A stretch of DNA of 64,000 bases from Limnohabitans sp. Jir72 (GCF_003063575.1 NZ_NESC01000001.1:310001-374000); one strand, 5' to 3'. Numbered from the stretch's first letter, positions 29,601-39,756 are shown. Notes: generated from the letters alone by a model not told the origin. Made by a program: numbers and translations.

Positions 29601-30646
29601 TTGGACACGGTGAAACCCGACAAACCCGCTTTGGGCTTGGAGCCACGACCGGTTGCGCCCTCGTCACGGATCTCGCCGCCCGCGCCCGTGGATGCACCGG
29701 GGAAAGGCGAAATCGCGGTCGGGTGGTTGTGGGTTTCGACCTTCATCAGCACATGGTGCAAGGCTTCTTCGGCTTGGTAGGCCGCGCCCTGCCCCGAAGT
29801 CCGGGCCACAAAGCGCTCCACGGTGTGGCCTTCCATCACCGAGGCGTTGTCGGAATACGCCACCACCGTGTGCTGGGGGCTGAGCTGGTGCGTGTTGCGG
29901 ATCATGCCGAACAGGCTCTTGGGCTGGGCCACGCCGTCGATGGTGAACTCGGCGTTGAAAATCTTGTGGCGGCAGTGCTCGCTGTTGGCCTGCGCGAACA
30001 TCATCAACTCCACATCGGTGGGGTTGCGCTTGAGGCCAGTAAAAGCGGTGACCAAATAATCGATTTCGTCTTCGGCCAGGGCCAGGCCCCAAGTCTTGTT
30101 GGCGTCTTCCAAAGCAGCGCGACCGCCCACCAGCACATCCACATGCGCCATGGGCGCAGGGTCCAGGGCAGTGAACAAGGCGGCAGCCTCATCGCGGCTG
30201 GGCATAGCCGACTCGGTCATGCGGTCGTGCAGCACAGCAGCCACTTGACCCAATTGCTCAGGGGAGAGTTTGGCGCTGCTCAGCAAGCCGGATTTCAATG
30301 TCAAGCGGTATTCGGTCAGGCGCTCCACACGGCGCACATCAAAACCGCAGTTGTGGGCAATATCGGTCGCCTTGGACGCCCAAGGTGACACCGTGCCCAT
30401 ACGCGGGCTGACCACGATCACGGGACCATCGGTGGGCCCTGCGTAAGGCTCTCCGTAGCTCAATAAGGCCGAGAGGGTTTGTTTTTGGGCATCACCCAAA
30501 GGCGCTGCGGTGGCCACCAAGTGCACAAAACGGGCGGCGATGCCCACAATTTGTGGAGAGATTTCTGCCAGACGTGGCAAAACTTGGGCAATGCGAAAGT
30601 CGCTGAGGGCGCTGGCGCCTTCGAAAGTCGTGATGTGCAGGGACAC
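26648..30646 (-). CDS. purL: Phosphoribosylformylglycinamidine synthase (large single-chain PurL)
   Basis: 1332 residues, the fused form typical of proteobacteria. The FGAM synthase domains contain [18 protein letters not shown] and [17 protein letters not shown]. The C-terminal glutaminase domain has the nucleophile in [15 protein letters not shown] and ends in a His-Glu pair region ([10 protein letters not shown]). It converts FGAR, glutamine and ATP to FGAM, the fourth step of purine synthesis. The start is GTG ([10 protein letters not shown]), with AAGG about eight bases upstream; no in-frame ATG is available nearby. No purine riboswitch was seen upstream. The SNF2 helicase follows directly. 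Confidence 0.97.
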   Translation of the reverse strand: MSLHITTFEGASALSDFRIAQVLPRLAEISPQIVGIAARFVHLVATAAPLGDAQKQTLSALLSYGEPYAGPTDGPVIVVSPRMGTVSPWASKATDIAHNCGFDVRRVERLTEYRLTLKSGLLSSAKLSPEQLGQVAAVLHDRMTESAMPSRDEAAALFTALDPAPMAHVDVLVGGRAALEDANKTWGLALAEDEIDYLVTAFTGLKRNPTDVELMMFAQANSEHCRHKIFNAEFTIDGVAQPKSLFGMIRNTHQLSPQHTVVAYSDNASVMEGHTVERFVARTSGQGAAYQAEEALHHVLMKVETHNHPTAISPFPGASTGAGGEIRDEGATGRGSKPKAGLSGFTVSKLWGGMSDQLGGKPEHIASPLQIMTEGPLGGAAFNNEFGRPNLLGYFREYEQTVDGVVRGYHKPIMIAGGLGQIDSDQTKKIEFPAGSLLIQLGGPGMRIGMGGSAASSMATGTNAANLDFDSVQRGNPEIERRAQEVINHCWAQGANNPILAIHDVGAGGLSNAFPELTNDAGRGARFDLRAVKLEESGLSPKEIWSNESQERYVMAIAPESLAQFTAFCERERCPFAVIGVATDERQLVLEDQGQESPVDMPMDVLLGKPPKMHRDVTTVVRQSPAMDLTGVSLQKAVIDVLSHPTVASKRFLITIGDRAVGGLTHRDQMVGPWQVPVADVAVTLADYASFAGEAMSMGERTPLASLNAAASGRMAVAEAITNLLAAPIELPRVKMSANWMAACGEPGEDSALYETVKAVGMELCPALDISIPVGKDSLSMRTQWTDNGETHKVTSPVSLIITAFASLRDVRGTFTPQLDARTDDTSLLLIDLGQGQNRMGGSVLGQVLGQFGDQVPDLEDPQALVHLVKAINTLRSQGQILAYHDRSDGGLLAAVAEMAFAGHVGVALNVDMLVTEGDGITDSRADHGDAKNWAGQVSARREELTLKALFNEELGVVLQVRTAERNAVLQTLREHGLSKHTHVIGKTRPVQSIIQKGVGELSIWRDTKEVFAAKLEDLHQVWDNVSWKICQQRDNPACADAEHAAAGRADDPGMHVSLSFDPAQDVAAPFLNLSRPKVAILREQGVNSHVEMAYAFHKAGFESHDVHMTDLQSGRANLADFKGLVACGGFSYGDTLGAGIGWARSITFNPALAEQFKGFFGRTDTFGLGVCNGCQMFAELADIIPGAEAWPRFTTNQSERFEARLSMVEVLESPSLFLQGMAGSRLPIAVAHGEGFANFKHRGNAAQALGAMRFVDNTGAATEQYPFNPNGSAGGLTAVTTLDGRFTAMMPHPERVFRNVQMSWTDLGQSGGIDATSPWLRVWQNARKWVG

Positions 30647-30897
30647 GGGGTGGCCTTGTGAAGAGACGGGAAACCGCAGCGCCGGGGCCGCTGACTGGGG
30701 CTGACCGGCAAAGGCGGTATTTTAGCCGTGGAAACCCTGACGCGATGGCCTGCAAACGCATTTCAATCCACATGCAGGCCTCTTGGCCCCGCGCATGCAG
30801 CGCGCACATGTAAGAAAAGTTAATTATTGGGTACAAAAGTCAACTCATTACCGACAGACGCGTTAGATGAGCTTCATCTGAACAGAAAGAATGCACC

Positions 30898-31386
30898 ATG
30901 CAATTTCCCCCCAAAGCCATCCTCGCCATCGCCCTGCTGGGCATGGTGCAAATCAGCCATGCAGGCAACCCACTCGGAACCATGTTGGGGCAGGAAGCAG
31001 ACAAACTTCAGCAGCGAGGCAAAGACCACGCTTTGGACGCCGCACAGCATGGCCACACAGCGGACAGGCAGCATGAACACGCACACGAACAACATGGGCA
31101 AGACCAAGCCGGCAGCGGTCAAACCTGTCCCGACGAACGCGGCCTGCGCTCGGCTCAAGGCAATGTCCACACCACCATGAACTTCCTGAACAAACGCGTT
31201 CATGAGGTTCGCACTTATTGGCTGGACTACCAGGGCCGCAGGGTTTTCTACAAGGCGATTCCTGCCAAAACCCGCTACACACAACCCACTTACCAAACAC
31301 ATCCTTGGGTGGTGACTGACCAGCGAGACAACTGCATCGGCGTTTTTATTTCCAACACCCGCTCTGGGATGGCCGAAATTCGCTGA
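30898..31386 (+). CDS. Secreted small protein with VHL-beta-like domain and His-rich linker
   Basis: 162 residues. The signal peptide covers about 1-22 (MQFPPKAILAIALLGMVQIS then HA). A histidine-rich linker follows (about 44-67, eight His in HGHTADRQHEHAHEQHGQ). Residues about 80-155 show the pattern of the von Hippel-Lindau beta domain: RS near 84, MNFLNKR, WLDYQGRR, Y at 118, P at 122, then TYQTHPWVV, D141 and CIGVFI. In animals this beta-sandwich binds hydroxyproline peptides. Bacterial members are known to Pfam-type classifications but have no settled function. The His run suggests metal binding. Cys77 and Cys146 could form a disulfide. It stands alone between purL (divergent) and map. 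Confidence 0.75.
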   Translation: MQFPPKAILAIALLGMVQISHAGNPLGTMLGQEADKLQQRGKDHALDAAQHGHTADRQHEHAHEQHGQDQAGSGQTCPDERGLRSAQGNVHTTMNFLNKRVHEVRTYWLDYQGRRVFYKAIPAKTRYTQPTYQTHPWVVTDQRDNCIGVFISNTRSGMAEIR

Positions 31387-31491
31387 GCCAAGCAAACACA
31401 CCCTACGCTGCAGATAACTCGTCCCTTTCAAGGCGTGCGGTCTAGTCAGGGCCATCGCGCCTTTGGCTGTGCTGAGGGATAATCGCGTCCC

Positions 31492-32304
31492 ATGACGATC
31501 ACCATCAAAACCGCCGAAGACATCGAAGGCATGCGCGTAGCTTGCCGCCTGGCTTCGGAAGTCCTCGACTACATCGAGCCCTTCATCAAGCCGGGCATCA
31601 CCACCAACGAGATTGACAAGCTGTGCCACGACTACATGGTCGATGTGCAAGGCTGCATCCCCGCGCCGCTGAACTATGCGCCAGGTGGCTACAAGCCCTA
31701 CCCCAAGTCGATCTGCACCTCCATCAACCACCAGGTCTGCCACGGCATTCCGAATGACAAGCCCCTCAAAAAAGGCGATTCGCTCAACGTCGACATCACC
31801 ACCATCAAGGACGGCTGGCACGGTGACACCAGCCGCATGTTCATGGTGGGCGAGGCCTCGATTGCCTCCAAGCGCCTGGCCAAGCTGACGTATGACGCCA
31901 TGTGGAAAGGCATTGAGCAGGTCAAGCCCGGTGCCCATTTGGGTGACATTGGCCATGCGATTCAAAAGTTTGCCGAAGGCCACGGCTTTTCGGTGGTGCG
32001 CGAGTTTTGCGGTCACGGCATTGGCCGGGGTTTTCACGAAGAGCCACAGGTGCTGCACTACGGCAAGCCCGGCACCCTGATTGAGCTGGTGCCCGGCATG
32101 ATTTTTACAATCGAGCCGATGATCAACGCGGGCCGCAAAGAGATCAAGGAAATGGGCGATGGCTGGACCATTGTGACCAAGGACCATTCCTTGTCGGCGC
32201 AATGGGAGCACACCGTGGTGGTCACCGAGACTGGCTACGAGGTGCTGACCTTGTCGGCAGGCAGCCCCGCTATTCCCGACTTCATCACCTCCAAAGCGGC
32301 CTGA
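31492..32304 (+). CDS. map: Methionine aminopeptidase, type I
   Basis: 270 residues. The dinuclear-metal ligands sit in the usual places: [18 protein letters not shown] (two Asp), [17 protein letters not shown] (His), FTIEPMI (Glu) and QWEHTVVVT (Glu). It removes the initiator methionine from new proteins. The start ([15 protein letters not shown]) matches relatives. It is followed by glnD after one base, an arrangement common in Burkholderiales and other proteobacteria (map-glnD). Confidence 0.97.
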   Translation: MTITIKTAEDIEGMRVACRLASEVLDYIEPFIKPGITTNEIDKLCHDYMVDVQGCIPAPLNYAPGGYKPYPKSICTSINHQVCHGIPNDKPLKKGDSLNVDITTIKDGWHGDTSRMFMVGEASIASKRLAKLTYDAMWKGIEQVKPGAHLGDIGHAIQKFAEGHGFSVVREFCGHGIGRGFHEEPQVLHYGKPGTLIELVPGMIFTIEPMINAGRKEIKEMGDGWTIVTKDHSLSAQWEHTVVVTETGYEVLTLSAGSPAIPDFITSKAA

Positions 32305-32305
32305 G

Positions 32306-34927
32306 ATGACCGAGCTGGCTGCGCTGCGCGACGCCTACAAGCGCGACAAGGCAGCGGTGCTGCAAACCCTGGCCGAATCCAAGGCCAGCACGCGCAGCCT
32401 GCAACGCACACTCAAGCACCTGGCGGCTTTGGCCGACGGCTTGCTGATTGAGCTTTGGCGTCAAGCAGGCTTTGCCCCTGCGTTGTGCCTGGTTGCCGTG
32501 GGTGGCTTTGGCCGAGGTGAGCTGTTCCCGGCTTCCGACGTGGACGTGTTGCTGCTCTTGCCCGCAGGCCAGTCACCAGAAACCTCGCCCGAGCTGCAAA
32601 GCCAGCTGGAGCGCTTCATTGGCAGTTGCTGGGACACGGGCCTGGAAATCGGCTCCAGTGTGCGCAACCTGGACGAATGCCTGGCCGAGTCGGCCAAGGA
32701 CATCACGGTCCAAACATCTTTGTTGGAATCGCGCCTGATCACGGGCAACGCAGTGCTGTTTGCGGATTTCCAGAAGCAATACATCGGCGCGATGGACCCG
32801 CAAGCCTTCTTCGTGGCCAAGTCGCTGGAGATGCGCCAGCGCCACACCAAGTTTGAAGACACACCCTACGCGCTGGAGCCCAATTGCAAAGAGTCCCCCG
32901 GTGGCCTGCGCGACCTGCAGATCATTTTGTGGGTGGCCCGTGCAGCCGGTCTGGGCAGCAGCTGGGACGATCTGGCGCGCAACGGCCTGGCCACGCCGCT
33001 GGAAATCCGGCAAATCAAGCGCAACGAAGCCCTGCTGGGCCTGATCCGTGCGCGTTTGCATTTGCAAGCGCGCCGCCGCGAAGACCGGATGGTGTTTGAC
33101 TTGCAAACCGGGGTGGCCGAGTCGTTCGGCTACAGCGCCGATGTCTTGCCCGATGGGCGCTTGGCTTTGCGTGCCAGCGAAAAGCTGATGCGCCAATACT
33201 ATTGGGCCGCCAAGGCGGTCACGCAGCTCAACCAGATTTTGCTGCTCAACATCGAAGACCGCCTCAAAAGCGACCGGGGCGAGACCCTGGGCAGTTTTCG
33301 CCCGCTGAACGAGCGCTTTTTCGAAAAAGCCGGCCTGATCGAAGTCGCCAGTGACGACCTCTACGAAAAGCACCCCCACGCGATCCTGGAAACCTTTTTG
33401 CTGTACCAGGCCACACCGGGAGTGACCGGTTTGTCGGCCCGCACACTGCGGGCACTGTACAACGTGCGGGCCATCATGAACGGACGCTTCAGGGCCGACC
33501 CGGTGAACCGCCAGACCTTCATGCAAATCTTGCAGCAGCCCTTTGGCATCACCCATGCCATGCGGCTGATGAACCAGACCTCGGTGCTGGGCCGCTATTT
33601 GTGGGTGTTCCGTCGCATTGTGGGTCAGATGCAGCACGACCTTTTCCATGCCTACACGGTGGACCAGCACATCTTGATGGTGCTGCGCAATGTGCGGCGC
33701 TTTTTCATGGCAGAGCATGCGCACGAATACCCGTTTTGCTCGCAACTGGCCGCCGGTTGGGACAAGCCCTGGATCCTTTACGCCGCTGCGCTTTTCCACG
33801 ACATCGCCAAAGGCCGTGGCGGAGACCATTCGCAACTGGGCAAGGCCGAGGTGCGTGCCTTTGCGCGCCAGCACCAACTGGACAAAGCCGATGCGCAGCT
33901 GGTCGAGTTTCTGGTGGGCGAGCACCTGACCATGAGCCATGTCGCGCAAAAAGAAGACCTGAGCGATCCCGATGTGATCGGGCGGTTTGCCCAGCGCGTG
34001 GGCAATGAGCGCAACTTGACCGCCTTGTATTTGCTGACGGTGGCCGACATCCGTGGCACCAGCCCCAAAGTCTGGAACGCCTGGAAAGGCAAGCTGCTGG
34101 AAGACCTCTACAAATCCACGCTGCGTGTGTTGGGTGGCCGTGCGCCCGATGCCAACGCCGTGGTGGAAGCGCGCAAGCGCGATGCCCTGGTCGAGCTGGC
34201 CCGCCACGCCGAACCCCACGAAGGCCACAAGGCCTTGTGGGACACGCTGGATGTGGGTTATTTCATGCGCCACGATGCCAGCGACATCGCTTGGCATGCC
34301 CGCCAACTGTCGCGCCATGTGGCCAAACCCGATCCGGCCGGGCCGCGCACCATCGTGCGTGCCCGCATATCGCCCGTGGGCGAAGGCTTGCAGGTGCTGG
34401 TGTTCACCCCGGACCAAGCCGATTTGTTTGCCCGCATTTGCGGTCACTTTGATCAGGCTGGCTTCAGCATTTTGGACGCCAAGGTGCACACCACCCGCAC
34501 GGGCTGGGCGCTGGACACTTTCCAGATCGTGACCAACACACTGCCCGAGCATTACCGCGAATTGATCTCCATGGTGGAGTCAGATTTGGCCCTCACGATC
34601 GAGCGCCAAGGCCCCCTGCCCGCGCCCTCGCGCGGCCGTGTCTCACGCCGGGTCAAGAGCTTCCCGATGACGCCGCGCGTCACGCTCAAACCCGATGACA
34701 AGGCGCAAAGTTGGTTGCTCAGCATCTCGGCCAGTGACCGCATAGGTTTGCTCTACAGCATCGCCACCGTGCTGGCCAAGCATGGCATTGACCTGCAACT
34801 GGCCAAGATCAGCACCTTGGGCGAGCGGGTGGAAGACACCTTCTTGATCAGCGGTCCGGCCCTGCAACAAAACAAGGCGCAAATCGCCATCGAAACCGAA
34901 TTGCTGCAGGCGCTTGAAGCGGTCTGA
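32306..34927 (+). CDS. glnD: Bifunctional PII uridylyltransferase / uridylyl-removing enzyme
   Basis: 873 residues. The nucleotidyltransferase motif is [15 protein letters not shown] at 66-80, the HD hydrolase motif is [15 protein letters not shown] near 500, and two ACT domains occur at about 680-740 and 800-873. GlnD senses glutamine and adds UMP to, or removes it from, PII proteins, so it is the top of the nitrogen-regulation cascade. It starts one base after the map stop (TGA-G-ATG). The gene ends 29 bases from the convergent GntR gene, with no obvious terminator between. Confidence 0.97.
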   Translation: MTELAALRDAYKRDKAAVLQTLAESKASTRSLQRTLKHLAALADGLLIELWRQAGFAPALCLVAVGGFGRGELFPASDVDVLLLLPAGQSPETSPELQSQLERFIGSCWDTGLEIGSSVRNLDECLAESAKDITVQTSLLESRLITGNAVLFADFQKQYIGAMDPQAFFVAKSLEMRQRHTKFEDTPYALEPNCKESPGGLRDLQIILWVARAAGLGSSWDDLARNGLATPLEIRQIKRNEALLGLIRARLHLQARRREDRMVFDLQTGVAESFGYSADVLPDGRLALRASEKLMRQYYWAAKAVTQLNQILLLNIEDRLKSDRGETLGSFRPLNERFFEKAGLIEVASDDLYEKHPHAILETFLLYQATPGVTGLSARTLRALYNVRAIMNGRFRADPVNRQTFMQILQQPFGITHAMRLMNQTSVLGRYLWVFRRIVGQMQHDLFHAYTVDQHILMVLRNVRRFFMAEHAHEYPFCSQLAAGWDKPWILYAAALFHDIAKGRGGDHSQLGKAEVRAFARQHQLDKADAQLVEFLVGEHLTMSHVAQKEDLSDPDVIGRFAQRVGNERNLTALYLLTVADIRGTSPKVWNAWKGKLLEDLYKSTLRVLGGRAPDANAVVEARKRDALVELARHAEPHEGHKALWDTLDVGYFMRHDASDIAWHARQLSRHVAKPDPAGPRTIVRARISPVGEGLQVLVFTPDQADLFARICGHFDQAGFSILDAKVHTTRTGWALDTFQIVTNTLPEHYRELISMVESDLALTIERQGPLPAPSRGRVSRRVKSFPMTPRVTLKPDDKAQSWLLSISASDRIGLLYSIATVLAKHGIDLQLAKISTLGERVEDTFLISGPALQQNKAQIAIETELLQALEAV

Positions 34928-34956
34928 ACAGACCTGGGTGCGCCTTGGCCTGCGCC

Positions 34957-35688
34957 TTACTGGCTCATGCGAGACGAGTAACGACACACGCGTGGGTCAA
35001 ACCAGGTTTTCGAAAATTCAGCCACTTCGTTGCCAGCGGTCCAAGAAACGCGCTCAATGTAACCGGCCCACGCGCCGGGGCTCAGCAGCAATACCGAATC
35101 GGCCCAATCGGGCGCGGGTGCTGCGCTGATCTGGTCTTCCACCCGGGCAATCCAGACATTCAAGCGCTGTTGGTAGAACAGGTACATCGAGTCGCCCAAC
35201 TCGGAAGCGCTCAACTGTGGGCAGCCCTGGGCGGTAAACCAGATTTCCTCCAGCGCCACCGGCACTTGGCTCAAATAACGCAAGCGGCGCACCCGCCAGC
35301 AGGGCGCACCCTCCTCACCGAGCGCATCACTGCCCAGCTGAGGCATGCCAGGCTCGGCCTTGAGTTGGCGGACCTCGAGAATTTTGGCCGTTGGCAAGCC
35401 CGGCCCGTCGGTCAATTCCAGGCGAAACAGCTCGTAAATCTGCTGCGAACCCTGCACACTTTTCACATAGGTGCCCGAGCCCTGAATGCGCTCGAGCACG
35501 CCTTGACTCTCCAAAAGCGCCAGCGACTTGCGCAACGTGCCCACCGCGACAGACAGCGTTTGTGCCAGGGCCGCTTCGGTCGGCAAACGCTCGCCACGGT
35601 GCCAGTAGCCTGCCTTGATTTGACGAACCAACAGTTCGGCAATTTGCAGGTAAACGGGGAGCGGTTGAGCGTGATTTGCAGCTTTCAT
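34957..35688 (-). CDS. GntR-family transcriptional regulator with UTRA domain
   Basis: 243 residues. The winged-helix N-terminus (about 8-72) has PVYLQIAELLVRQIKAGYW, GERLPTEAALAQTLSVAVGT and LLESQGVLERIQGSGTYV. The C-terminal UTRA-type ligand domain runs from about 90 to 235. HutC-subfamily regulators usually repress a neighbouring operon until a small ligand binds. It is divergent from the SsuD-like monooxygenase operon, with 88 bases between starts. ATG at 35688 is chosen because the conserved fold begins right after it; the longer reading is unlikely. The ligand is unknown. Confidence 0.9.
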   Translation of the reverse strand: MKAANHAQPLPVYLQIAELLVRQIKAGYWHRGERLPTEAALAQTLSVAVGTLRKSLALLESQGVLERIQGSGTYVKSVQGSQQIYELFRLELTDGPGLPTAKILEVRQLKAEPGMPQLGSDALGEEGAPCWRVRRLRYLSQVPVALEEIWFTAQGCPQLSASELGDSMYLFYQQRLNVWIARVEDQISAAPAPDWADSVLLLSPGAWAGYIERVSWTAGNEVAEFSKTWFDPRVCRYSSRMSQ

Positions 35689-35706
35689 GGCCCACAGTAT
35701 GACAAA

Positions 35707-35776
35707 TTGGTGGAAACCCCCAAACCAACACGCGTCAATTCCTATACTATTCATTCATTAATTCAGGAGATCTGAC
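35707..35776 (+). promoter_or_regulatory. Promoter/operator region of the SsuD-like monooxygenase operon
   Basis: The inverted repeat TTGGT(12 nt)ACCAA at 35707-35728 lies just upstream of a good -10 box TATACT (35743-35748). An AGGAGA ribosome-binding site (35765-35770) stands six bases before the ATG at 35777. The repeat is a plausible site for the divergent GntR regulator. Confidence 0.5.
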
Positions 35777-36934
35777 ATGAGCATCGTTCCCGTCAAAGGA
35801 CAAGACGTCCAAGGCGCTGAAGTCGCTTGGTTTGCACCGCTGTGTTCGGATGATTTTCGCCACCTGGGTGTGCCCGATGGCGACTTGCGCAGCAACTGGG
35901 CCAACACCAGCCGCATCGTCGAAAGGGCCGATGAACTCGGCTATCGCAACATCCTGTGCCCATCGTCCTACCAGGTCGGGCAAGACACCCTGACCTTTGC
36001 CGCCGCCGTCGCCCACAAAACCCAGCGCATGAACCTGCTGGCAGCGATCCGCTGCGGCGAGGTGCACCCTGCCATGCTGGCGCGCACCGTGGCCACGTTG
36101 GACCACATTCTGGAAGGCCGCCTCACGCTGAACGTGATTTCGTCTGACTTTCCCGGCCAACAAGAGGACAGCGCTTACCGTTACCGCCGTTCGTGGGAAG
36201 TGGTCGAGATCCTCAAACAAGCTTGGACCCAAGACGAGATCAACTACGACGGCGAGATCTACAAGCTCAAGGGCCTGTCCACCGACCCTGTGCGGCCTTA
36301 CCAAACCAACGGCGGCCCCCTGCTCTACTTTGGGGGCTACAGCCCCGACGCACTGGCCCTGTGCGGCGCACACTGCGACACCTATTTGATGTGGCCCGAG
36401 CCCAAGGACATGCTGGCCCAGCGCATGCGCGATGTGCATGCCCAGGCCGAGAAATACGGCCGCTTGCTGGACTATGGCTTGCGCGTGCACATGATCGTGC
36501 GCGACACCGAAGCCGAAGCGCGTGAATATGCGCGCGAGTTGGTCTCGCAACTGGACGATGAAAAAGGCCGCGAAATCCGCCACAGGGCCTTGGATGCCAC
36601 CAGCCTGGGCGTTTCGCTGCAAAGCGCCAACCGCGACCGCGCCGACGACGAAGGCTATGTCGAGCCGCATCTGTGGACCGGTGTGGGCCGCGCCCGCAGC
36701 GGCTGTGGCGCTGCGCTGGTGGGCAGTGTCGATCAGGTGCTCAGCGAAATCGAGGCTTATCAAAAGATGGGCATCCGGGCCTTCATCTTTTCCGGTTACC
36801 CTCACCTGCAGGAGTGCGAGATCTTTGGCACCAAAGTCTTGCCACAGCTCAAGACGGTTTCCCTTGCACAAGAATATGGCCGCGTTCCGGCCCAAACACC
36901 GCCCACACCGTTGGGCACAGGAGTTCGCAAATGA
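35777..36934 (+). CDS. LLM-class flavin-dependent monooxygenase, alkanesulfonate monooxygenase (SsuD)-like
   Basis: 385 residues of the bacterial luciferase-like fold. The SsuD-type pattern is visible: LLAAIRCGEVHPAMLARTVA followed by TLD, LLYFGGYSPDA, DTYLMWPEP, LRVHMIVRDTEAEA, LWTGVGRARSGCG and GIRAFIFSGYPHLQE. SsuD uses FMNH2 and O2 to release sulfite from alkanesulfonates. Whether this member acts on sulfonates or another substrate is open, because no transporter is in its operon. The stop overlaps the aldo/keto reductase start (ATGA), and a flavin reductase completes the operon. Confidence 0.88.
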   Translation: MSIVPVKGQDVQGAEVAWFAPLCSDDFRHLGVPDGDLRSNWANTSRIVERADELGYRNILCPSSYQVGQDTLTFAAAVAHKTQRMNLLAAIRCGEVHPAMLARTVATLDHILEGRLTLNVISSDFPGQQEDSAYRYRRSWEVVEILKQAWTQDEINYDGEIYKLKGLSTDPVRPYQTNGGPLLYFGGYSPDALALCGAHCDTYLMWPEPKDMLAQRMRDVHAQAEKYGRLLDYGLRVHMIVRDTEAEAREYARELVSQLDDEKGREIRHRALDATSLGVSLQSANRDRADDEGYVEPHLWTGVGRARSGCGAALVGSVDQVLSEIEAYQKMGIRAFIFSGYPHLQECEIFGTKVLPQLKTVSLAQEYGRVPAQTPPTPLGTGVRK

Positions 36935-37857
36935 GTTCAAAGCAAATCGGCCGCCTTGCGCTGCCCAACGGGCGCAGCCTGAGCCGCATGGCCTATGGTG
37001 TGTGGCGCCTGTCCGAGGCCACCGACCACTCGGTGGACGCCAACTTGGCGCGCATTGACGCTTGCTTGGCGCAGGGCATCACCACTTTCGACCATGCCGA
37101 CATTTACGGCAATTACAGCTGCGAAGAACTGTTTGGCCAAGCCATCAAGGCACGCTCCAGCCTGAAAGACCAGATCGAAATCGTCACCAAAACCGACATC
37201 ATGCTGCTGTCGGACAAATGGCCGGACACCCGCGTCAAGCACTACGACACCAGCCCGGCCCATGTGACCGCCAGCGTGGACCGATCCTTGTCGCGCATCG
37301 GTGTGGATGTGATCGACCTGCTGCTCATCCACCGCCCCGACCCGCTGATGGACGCCCAGGCTTTGGGTGCGTGCCTGGATGGCCTGATCGACAGCGGCAA
37401 GCTGCGCGGCGTGGGCGTGTCCAACTTCATGCCCTGGGATGTGGACTTGCTGCAGTCGTGCATGAAGCACAAGCTGCAAACCAACCAGATCGAGCTGAGC
37501 CTTTTGAACACAGCACCGTTCACCAACGGTCAGATTGCGCATGCGCAACAGCACCGCATGCCGGTGATGGCGTGGTCGCCCTTGGGTGGCGGTCGCCTGC
37601 ATTCGCAAGCGCACACGACAGGCACAGCCGCCGCACGCTTGGCCCCCGCATTGGCCAAACTGGCGCTGGCCTCGGGCAGCGACACCACCGCCGTGGCCAT
37701 GGCCTGGCTGATGCACCACCCCGTGGGCATCTTGCCTGTCATGGGCACCAACCAAATGGAGCGCATCCAGCGCTTTGCCGATGCGGCGCGGATCCCCATG
37801 GACCGCCAGACTTGGTATGAACTGTATGAATTGGCCAACGGCCATGAAGTGCCTTGA
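36931..37857 (+). CDS. Aldo/keto reductase
   Basis: 308 residues. The AKR barrel motifs are visible: GITTFDHADIYGNYSCEELF (catalytic Asp and Tyr), the Lys in VTKTDIM, and His in IDLLLIHRPDP. Also present are GKLRGVGVSNF and GTNQMERI near the end. It belongs to the YdhF-like group (NADPH-dependent carbonyl reduction, cytoplasmic). Its ATG overlaps the upstream monooxygenase stop, so it is co-translated. It may reduce the aldehyde released when the monooxygenase splits a C-S bond; this is inference from context. A longer reading upstream lies inside the monooxygenase gene. Confidence 0.92.
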   Translation: MSSKQIGRLALPNGRSLSRMAYGVWRLSEATDHSVDANLARIDACLAQGITTFDHADIYGNYSCEELFGQAIKARSSLKDQIEIVTKTDIMLLSDKWPDTRVKHYDTSPAHVTASVDRSLSRIGVDVIDLLLIHRPDPLMDAQALGACLDGLIDSGKLRGVGVSNFMPWDVDLLQSCMKHKLQTNQIELSLLNTAPFTNGQIAHAQQHRMPVMAWSPLGGGRLHSQAHTTGTAAARLAPALAKLALASGSDTTAVAMAWLMHHPVGILPVMGTNQMERIQRFADAARIPMDRQTWYELYELANGHEVP

Positions 37858-37868
37858 AGAAAGTGCCC

Positions 37869-38402
37869 ATGCGCCACATGCCCGATGACATCACTTCAGC
37901 AGCCACTGCGGCTGCCCCCGTGAGCGACCCTGCCGATTACCGCAAAGCCCTGGGCTGTTTTGGCACCGGCGTCACGGTGGTCACCGCACACCACGAGGGA
38001 CAAGACTGGGGCATGACCTGCAACTCCTTCAGCTCGGTCTCCTTGAACCCCCGACTGGTGCTGTGGAGCATCCGCAAAGAAGCCAGCAGTTTGCCCGCGT
38101 TCACGCAATCGGGCGGCTTCACGGTCAACGTTCTGGCAAGCACTCAAGCCACCGTGGCCAACCAGTTTGCCAAAGGGGCCATGGCCGAACGATTTGCAGG
38201 TGTGCCGGTTCACCGGCAAGCCAGCCAGCGCCTTCGGCTGGATTCATGCGTGGCTTGGTTTGACTGCACCGTTCACCAATTGGTGGACGCGGGCGATCAC
38301 CACATCATCATCGGCCAGGTCAGGGACTTTGGTTGGCAAGACGCAGCGCCCCTGGCTTTTTGCCGCAGCCAATTCGGCTTGTTTCAGCCTTTATCGAGCT
38401 GA
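37869..38402 (+). CDS. Flavin reductase domain protein (FMN-binding split barrel)
   Basis: 177 residues. The family segments are YRKALGCFGTGVTVVTAHH, GMTCNSFSSVSLNPRLVLWS, GGFTVNVLAST and DHHIIIGQVRDF. This HpaC/SsuE-like activity supplies FMNH2 to two-component monooxygenases, here most likely the SsuD-like enzyme two genes upstream. The start at 37869 follows the aldo/keto reductase stop by 11 bases; a TTG at 37854 overlapping that stop is an alternative. A strong hairpin follows. Confidence 0.88.
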   Translation: MRHMPDDITSAATAAAPVSDPADYRKALGCFGTGVTVVTAHHEGQDWGMTCNSFSSVSLNPRLVLWSIRKEASSLPAFTQSGGFTVNVLASTQATVANQFAKGAMAERFAGVPVHRQASQRLRLDSCVAWFDCTVHQLVDAGDHHIIIGQVRDFGWQDAAPLAFCRSQFGLFQPLSS

Positions 38403-38414
38403 TGGGGCTGATGG

Positions 38415-38449
38415 GGCTTTTGCGGCACGCCGTGTGCTGCAAAAGCCCG
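38415..38449. terminator. Hairpin after the flavin reductase gene
   Basis: GGGCTTTTGC / GCAAAAGCCC, 10-bp perfect arms with a partly paired loop, starts 12 bases after the stop. No long T-run follows, but the position between convergent genes suggests a terminator. Confidence 0.6.
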
Positions 38450-38496
38450 ATACAGACGCGCCCCTCTCAGTCGAACTTCAGGCGGGAGATGACGCC

Positions 38497-39756
38497 TCAA
38501 GCCTGCACGCTGGAAGACACGGGCAGCAACGCAGACAAGGCCGTCTGGTCCAATCCCGTCGCCATCCAGAAGGGGTACGACGCGGCCTCGCGAAGCACCA
38601 ATAAACGGTTGGCCAACGGCCCGGCCTGGGTCACGGCGGGGTTGATGAGCAGCACATAACGCGAGGCCTGGGGCCCAGCTTCATCACGCAGCAAGCCCAC
38701 CCAATCGAGGCTTCGCAAAACCTCCAGGACCGACAAGACCTCGCGCAAATCCAGACGCAAACGCACACTCAAGGCCTCGGCGCTCAGGCCATGCGGGGAC
38801 AACTGCCGCTGGGCATTGAGCGTGGCCGTCACCTCCAGCGCGACCCGAAACGCCCAGCCCGCGCCATCCGCTTGGCGCAGCTGTTGACGCCGCACCTCGG
38901 GCATGCTGGCCGCAATCACCGCCCCCAGCAGCACAATCACCCAGGTCACATAAATCCAGACCAACAAAATCGGCACAGCGGCAAAAGCGCCATAGATCAC
39001 CGAATAGGTCGGAAACTGGATGAGGTAAATCGCCAACAACTTTTTGGCGATCTCGATGCCGCCCGCCACCAAAAAACCCGCCGTCAGCGCATGGCGCCAC
39101 TGCACCCGAGTATTGGGTACATAAAAATACAGGCCGCTCACACAAGCGACCAACAAGAAGAACTCCACACCGTCGAGCAAGCCGCGCACGATACCGGGCA
39201 AAACATTCACCACATCTTGCGAGGCGGTCACCACATACGAGGTGATGGCCAGACTGGCACCCAGAAACAAGGGGCCCAACGTGATGGCCGACCAGTACAG
39301 CAAGACCCTCTGCGCCAAGGGACGCTGCCGGTCGATGCGCCAGATCTGCCCCAGCGTGCGCTCGATCGTCACCATCAAAGCGACCGCAGACATGACCACC
39401 GCCACCAGACCGACCGCACCGAGTCGACTGGCTTTGCGCGAAAACTGCGTCAGGTAACTGAGCACCTGCCGCGAAATGCTCTCGGGCACCAAGCTGTCGA
39501 TCAGCCAGCGTTGGATCGTGTCCTGGAACTTGCCAAACATCGGAAAGGCGGCGAACACCGACAAGCCCACCACAAACAAAGGCACCAGGGCCAGCACGGT
39601 CGTGAACGTGAGCGAACTGGCGCTCACGCCCAAGCGGGCATCGCGAAAACGCTGCGCCAAAACGCTCAGCATCTGACGCCAAGGCAGCTCGGTCAGCTCT
39701 TGCCACCAAGCTTTGAAATGTTCGCGCCAAGTCAGCACGGGAGGAAGGGATTTCAT
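38497..39756 (-). CDS. YihY/BrkB-family inner-membrane protein
   Basis: 419 residues. The family core is ASSLTFTTVLALVPLFVV followed by six or more membrane segments (for example LGAVGLVAVVMSAVALMVTI, YSVIYGAFAAVPILLVWIYV). The cytoplasmic C-terminus (about 300-419) has a winged-helix-like look. The family was once misnamed ribonuclease BN; its function is still unsettled. The ATG at 39756 (MKSLPPVLTW) is chosen over a long Gln/His-rich upstream extension that overlaps the divergent DUF2069 gene. Only 21 bases separate the two divergent starts. Confidence 0.9.
   Translation of the reverse strand: MKSLPPVLTWREHFKAWWQELTELPWRQMLSVLAQRFRDARLGVSASSLTFTTVLALVPLFVVGLSVFAAFPMFGKFQDTIQRWLIDSLVPESISRQVLSYLTQFSRKASRLGAVGLVAVVMSAVALMVTIERTLGQIWRIDRQRPLAQRVLLYWSAITLGPLFLGASLAITSYVVTASQDVVNVLPGIVRGLLDGVEFFLLVACVSGLYFYVPNTRVQWRHALTAGFLVAGGIEIAKKLLAIYLIQFPTYSVIYGAFAAVPILLVWIYVTWVIVLLGAVIAASMPEVRRQQLRQADGAGWAFRVALEVTATLNAQRQLSPHGLSAEALSVRLRLDLREVLSVLEVLRSLDWVGLLRDEAGPQASRYVLLINPAVTQAGPLANRLLVLREAASYPFWMATGLDQTALSALLPVSSSVQA

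Noticed and set aside
30647..30897. Purine riboswitch or PurR-type leader upstream of purL
   Set aside because: No conserved purine-aptamer core or clear palindrome could be recognised in this 250-base divergent gap.
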